NCBI GenBank assembly: GCA_039978075.1 | Contig: JBDWCA010000015.1 | Span: 326,253-390,252 of the forward strand | Direction of reading: 5' to 3' | DNA length: 64,000 nucleotides | DNA from: Anderseniella sp039978075 | Lineage (GTDB): Bacteria > Pseudomonadota > Alphaproteobacteria > Rhizobiales > Aestuariivirgaceae | Part shown: piece by piece, positions 60,320-64,000 of the stretch | Layout: the number at the start of each line of letters is the position of its first letter | How positions within the stretch are numbered: position 1 is the first letter of the stretch | Notes under the pieces: generated by a model | What the model saw: only the letters and a program-made list of their open reading frames with translations | The model's database searches: none | What the model was told of the DNA's origin: nothing | Position numbers and translations under genes: made by a program

Positions 60320-61162
60320 CTACAACTCGGTTCTGACACGCCACAACTCGGGGAAAAGCTCAACTTCGAGCATGCGCTTGAGATAGGATACTCCGTCGGT
60401 GCCGCCTGTGCCCCGCTTGAGGCCGATCACCCGTTCAACTGTGGTGACGTGATTGAACCGCCAGCGCCGGAAATAGTCTTCGAAATCGACCAGTTTTTCG
60501 GCAAGTTCATAGTGCGTCCAGTACTCCTGCGGGTTTTCATAAACAGCCTTCCACGCTGCCTGAACGCTGTCATCGTGTCTGTATGCCTGTTGCACATCCC
60601 GGTTCAGGATATTTGCAGAGATATCGAAACCGCCCCGGGAAAGCGCCCCAACAACCTCGTCATAAAGGCTTGGCCGGGTTAGCTCTGCTTTGAGGACTTC
60701 AATCAGGTCCGGTCGATGTGCATGAGGTTTCAGCAGCGCATGATTGCGGTTGCCGACGACGAATTCGATGAGCCTGTATTGCCAGGACTGAAACCCGGAC
60801 GACTGCGCCAGGTCTTCACGAAACGACGAGTATTCGCTCGGTGTCATGGTGCGCAGGACGTCCCAGGCACTGTTGAGCTGCTCGAATATCTTGGACACGC
60901 GCGCCAGCATTTTGAATGCAGGCGGAAAGCGGTCATCACGAATGGCGGCACGCGCTGCATTCATTTCATGAAGCGCAAGCCGCATCCACAATTCAGATGT
61001 CTGGTGCTGAACAATGAACAACATCTCATCGTGGGCATGGCCCAGCGGCGTTTGCGCGGACAGTATCTGATCCAGGTTCAGATAATCAGTATAGCTCATC
61101 TTGGCGTTGAAATTCATTTCAGCACCTTCGGCAGCGGGATCGTAAGGTTGATCGCCCATCAT
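60320..61162 (-). CDS. kynA: Tryptophan 2,3-dioxygenase
   Basis: This is a heme dioxygenase opening tryptophan to N-formylkynurenine, the first step of kynurenine catabolism. It is 280 residues, normal for the bacterial enzyme. MSYTDYLNLDQILSAQTPLGHAHDEMLFIVQHQTSELWMRLALHE contains the substrate-stacking residues (His, Phe) near 45-58. The proximal heme His is probably in RWRFNHVTTVERVIGLKRGTGGTDGVSYL near 232-260. The start ATG overlaps the kynU stop as ATGA. It is the middle gene of kynU-kynA-kynB. Confidence 0.95.
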   Translation of the reverse strand: MMGDQPYDPAAEGAEMNFNAKMSYTDYLNLDQILSAQTPLGHAHDEMLFIVQHQTSELWMRLALHEMNAARAAIRDDRFPPAFKMLARVSKIFEQLNSAWDVLRTMTPSEYSSFREDLAQSSGFQSWQYRLIEFVVGNRNHALLKPHAHRPDLIEVLKAELTRPSLYDEVVGALSRGGFDISANILNRDVQQAYRHDDSVQAAWKAVYENPQEYWTHYELAEKLVDFEDYFRRWRFNHVTTVERVIGLKRGTGGTDGVSYLKRMLEVELFPELWRVRTEL

Positions 61163-62352
61163 GTCACCACTGCGCGTTGTTTGAATTCCTGCCGGTCCCA
61201 GGTCCTGTTCGCCATGATGTCCTCCAGAATAACGGCAGCCTTCATCACATCCTCACTGTCAATGTAAAGCGGCGTAAAACCAAAACGCATGACATCCGGC
61301 GCGCGGAAATCACCAATCACCCCTGCTGCGATCAGCGCCTGCACGGCGGCATAACCTTCCTTGAATGAGAACGAGACCTGGGAGCCCCGGTTTTCAGCTT
61401 CGCGCGGACTGACAAGTGTCAGTTGCGGACAACGGCCTTCGACCTCGCGGATAAACAATTCGGACAGCTCGATGGATTTGGCGCGTACCTCATGCATCGA
61501 GATACCTTCCCAGACATCCAGTGCCGCATCGAGTGCTGCCATCTGCAACACCGGCGGCGTACCAACCCGCATGCGCTCAATACCCGACGATGGCTGATAG
61601 CCGATATCAAAAGCAAACGGCGATGCATGGCCCATCCAGCCGGACAAGGCGGGTTCTGCCGTATTGGCAAGATCAGGGCGGGTATAGATGAACGCCGGTG
61701 AGCCCGGCCCGGCATTGAGGTATTTATAGGTACACCCAACGGCAAATTCCGTCCTGCAGCCTTCAAGATCAATCGGCAACGCTCCGGCAGAATGCGCCAG
61801 GTCCCATAGTGCAACGGCTCCGACCTGGTGCGCTTTCCGGGTCAACGACCCCATATCATGCAGGCGCCCTGTCCGGTAATCCACCTGTGTCAGCATCATG
61901 ACCGCAACACTGTCATCCAGGTGATCTTCCACCTGTTCCGGCGGCACGACTTTAAGTTCAATGTCGCCATCGATGAGTTTGATGAGCCCTTCGGTCATGT
62001 ACAGGTCAGTGGGGAAGTTGCCGGTGTCGGACAGGATGACCGTCCGGTCCGGGCGCATTTTCAGCCCTGCCGCCAGTGCCTGGTAGACCTTGATGGAAAG
62101 CGTGTCACCAAGCACGACACTATCTTGTGGTGCTCCTATCAAGGGGGCCAGCCGATTTCCGAGCTGCGCCGGTTGATGAAACCATCCCGCCTCGTTCCAA
62201 CCCTTTATCAGCAACTCTCCCCATTCATCCGCAACGGTTTGTGCAACCCTCGCTGCGGCCTTCTTCGGCAGCGGACCAAGCGAATTGCCATCCAGATAGA
62301 TGACGCCTTCGGGTAAATGAAAATGATGTTTTCTCATATCGTCCTCGCTCAC
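61159..62352 (-). CDS. kynU: Kynureninase
   Basis: This is a PLP-dependent hydrolase producing anthranilate from kynurenine. It is 397 residues. VIYLDGNSLGPLPKKA near residue 18, DTLSIKVYQALAAGL near 83, DLAHSAGALPIDLEG near 193-205 and the PLP lysine in FAVGCTYKYLNAGPGSPAFIY near 215 match the family. It is the first gene of the operon and has a 21-bp inverted repeat about 140 bases upstream. A neighbouring regulator (such as an Lrp-type KynR) is not in the window. Confidence 0.95.
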   Translation of the reverse strand: MSEDDMRKHHFHLPEGVIYLDGNSLGPLPKKAAARVAQTVADEWGELLIKGWNEAGWFHQPAQLGNRLAPLIGAPQDSVVLGDTLSIKVYQALAAGLKMRPDRTVILSDTGNFPTDLYMTEGLIKLIDGDIELKVVPPEQVEDHLDDSVAVMMLTQVDYRTGRLHDMGSLTRKAHQVGAVALWDLAHSAGALPIDLEGCRTEFAVGCTYKYLNAGPGSPAFIYTRPDLANTAEPALSGWMGHASPFAFDIGYQPSSGIERMRVGTPPVLQMAALDAALDVWEGISMHEVRAKSIELSELFIREVEGRCPQLTLVSPREAENRGSQVSFSFKEGYAAVQALIAAGVIGDFRAPDVMRFGFTPLYIDSEDVMKAAVILEDIMANRTWDRQEFKQRAVVT

Positions 62353-62486
62353 AGCGGCGGCCCCATATTCTTTGAGGGATCATACCGGATATTTATGGCG
62401 GAGCGAAAACGTGCTTATCCAACGCTCAGCCTTTATAGCCTGCGCCGCGAACAAGTGAGCGGGCTCACTTTCGGTTGCACTTGGGG

Positions 62487-62507
62487 TTGGGTTGATGTTC
62501 AACCCAA
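62487..62507. promoter_or_regulatory. Perfect inverted repeat upstream of kynU
   Basis: TTGGGTTGA-TGT-TCAACCCAA is a perfect 9-bp dyad with a 3-base spacer, centred about 145 bases before the kynU ATG. It could be a protein operator or a stem-loop. An operator for a kynurenine- or tryptophan-responsive regulator is plausible. No corresponding regulator gene is adjacent. Confidence 0.4.
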
Positions 62508-62615
62508 GGAATTGAATATCACAGCCAACAATTTACTTCAAGCTTAAAGCATCTAATATTGGCGGTGGAGGGTCAGAATTGCTTTGCCGTCAGCACGATC
62601 GCCCTGCGCTCACAT

Positions 62616-63067
62616 CTAGAGCAACTTGACCCGCCGCAGTTCCCGTTCCAGCACATCGAGAAACCTTGACCTGTCCTGTTTGGAAAACGGTTTGCCGCCG
62701 CCGCCCTGATTGAGTGGATTGGCAGCGCGCAGGTCGGTCATCAGATCGCGCATCGACAGTATCTGGCCGATGTTCTTTTCGTCCAGCACCTCGCCATTGT
62801 GTTTCACCACGCAGGCACCGCCTTCAATGCATTTCGCCGCCAGCGGAATATCGCCGGTAATACAGATATCCCCCTTGCCTGCCCTGTCGGCAATCCACAT
62901 GTCGGCCACGTCCGGGCCGTCCGGTACAATCACCGTTTCAACCAGCGGATCGGGATCGGGCCGGATACCGCCATTCGACACAATGAACACCTTGACCGCG
63001 TGGCGGCCGGCCACGCGGGTCACTTCGGCTTTCACCGGGCAGGCATCCGCATCGACATAGATGGCGG

Positions 63068-63071
<4 letters not shown>
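62616..63071 (-). CDS. YaiI/YqxD (DUF188)-family protein
   Basis: This 151-residue protein is of the DUF188 family. IYVDADACPVKAEVTRVAGRH at the N-terminus carries the conserved DADACPVK motif, and DMWIADRAGKGDICITGDIPLAAKCIE with a Gly-Asp loop is the second, both resembling PIN-type nuclease acidic sites. The only in-frame start is a TTG overlapping the TGA stop of the alcohol dehydrogenase. Function is unknown; a nuclease-like fold has been suggested for the family. Confidence 0.88.

Positions 63072-64000
<929 letters not shown>

Noticed and set aside
62317..62547. A 76-codon plus-strand frame upstream of kynU
   Set aside because: It has no convincing ribosome site or family and overlaps the palindrome and probable kyn promoter.

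Overview
The window looks like the chromosome of a free-living alphaproteobacterium, most likely of the Rhizobiales/Hyphomicrobiales. The evidence is moderate-to-high G+C, FNR/FixK-type dyads, an SqrR/BigR-type operator beside a Blh persulfide dioxygenase, DUF1194, BA14K-like and DUF1488 proteins, and many overlapping stop/start codons (ATGA, TAGTG, TAATG). Most of it is housekeeping metabolism, but two small RiPP-like peptide loci are embedded in it. No transposase, phage gene or CRISPR array was seen.

Layout. 1-10.2 kb: a membrane and redox stress block. Rightward genes encode an HlyD-type adaptor, an APC permease, a cation/Ca2+ exchanger, a BT1-like transporter and FtsH. Leftward genes encode a cytochrome c, a DUF1488 protein, a universal stress protein, a ferric-reductase-like flavoprotein and a possible 28-residue membrane peptide. 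Dyads with FNR/FixK spacing lie before the permease, ftsH and cytochrome c genes, which suggests a shared oxygen/redox regulon. 10.4-16.3 kb: two paralogous TupA-like ATP-grasp genes flank (a) a 77-residue peptide gene followed by an HExxH-type putative peptide-modifying enzyme and (b) a sulfide/persulfide block of a BigR-like operator, Blh, a SulP transporter remnant and a 1-Cys peroxiredoxin. 16.3-19.2 kb: hypothetical genes, a DUF1194 protein and tRNA-Lys(CTT), whose 3' end is repeated about 1.07 kb away.

21.2-27.9 kb: an accessory island between leuA and phzF. It holds a putative lasso-peptide precursor directly coupled to a lasso-cyclase-like asparagine synthetase homologue (Cys2 replaced by Thr), an HPr-kinase-like P-loop protein of the type that phosphorylates lasso peptides, and two RTX-type proteins between them. 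The RTX gene and its flanks are an ancient tandem duplication. The junction still carries a fossil of the kinase 3' end next to a fossil of the precursor 5' end. About 74-bp direct repeats lie at the two outer edges. No RRE/leader peptidase pair (B1/B2) or exporter was found in the window.

27.9-64 kb: mostly leftward metabolic genes. These include phzF, a homocysteine methyltransferase-family gene, a PhyH dioxygenase, an aminotransferase-GNAT-NUDIX set, TetR-ilvC, a SLC13 transporter, and an ilvB operon with an obvious leader-peptide attenuator that also carries two amino-acid/metabolite exporters, ilvN and pdxJ. They continue with a third RTX protein, miaA and serB with interlocked start codons, hflK-hflC-DUF2065 and degP, formaldehyde detoxification genes (fghA and a class III alcohol dehydrogenase cut by the window edge), and a complete kynurenine operon (kynU-kynA-kynB).
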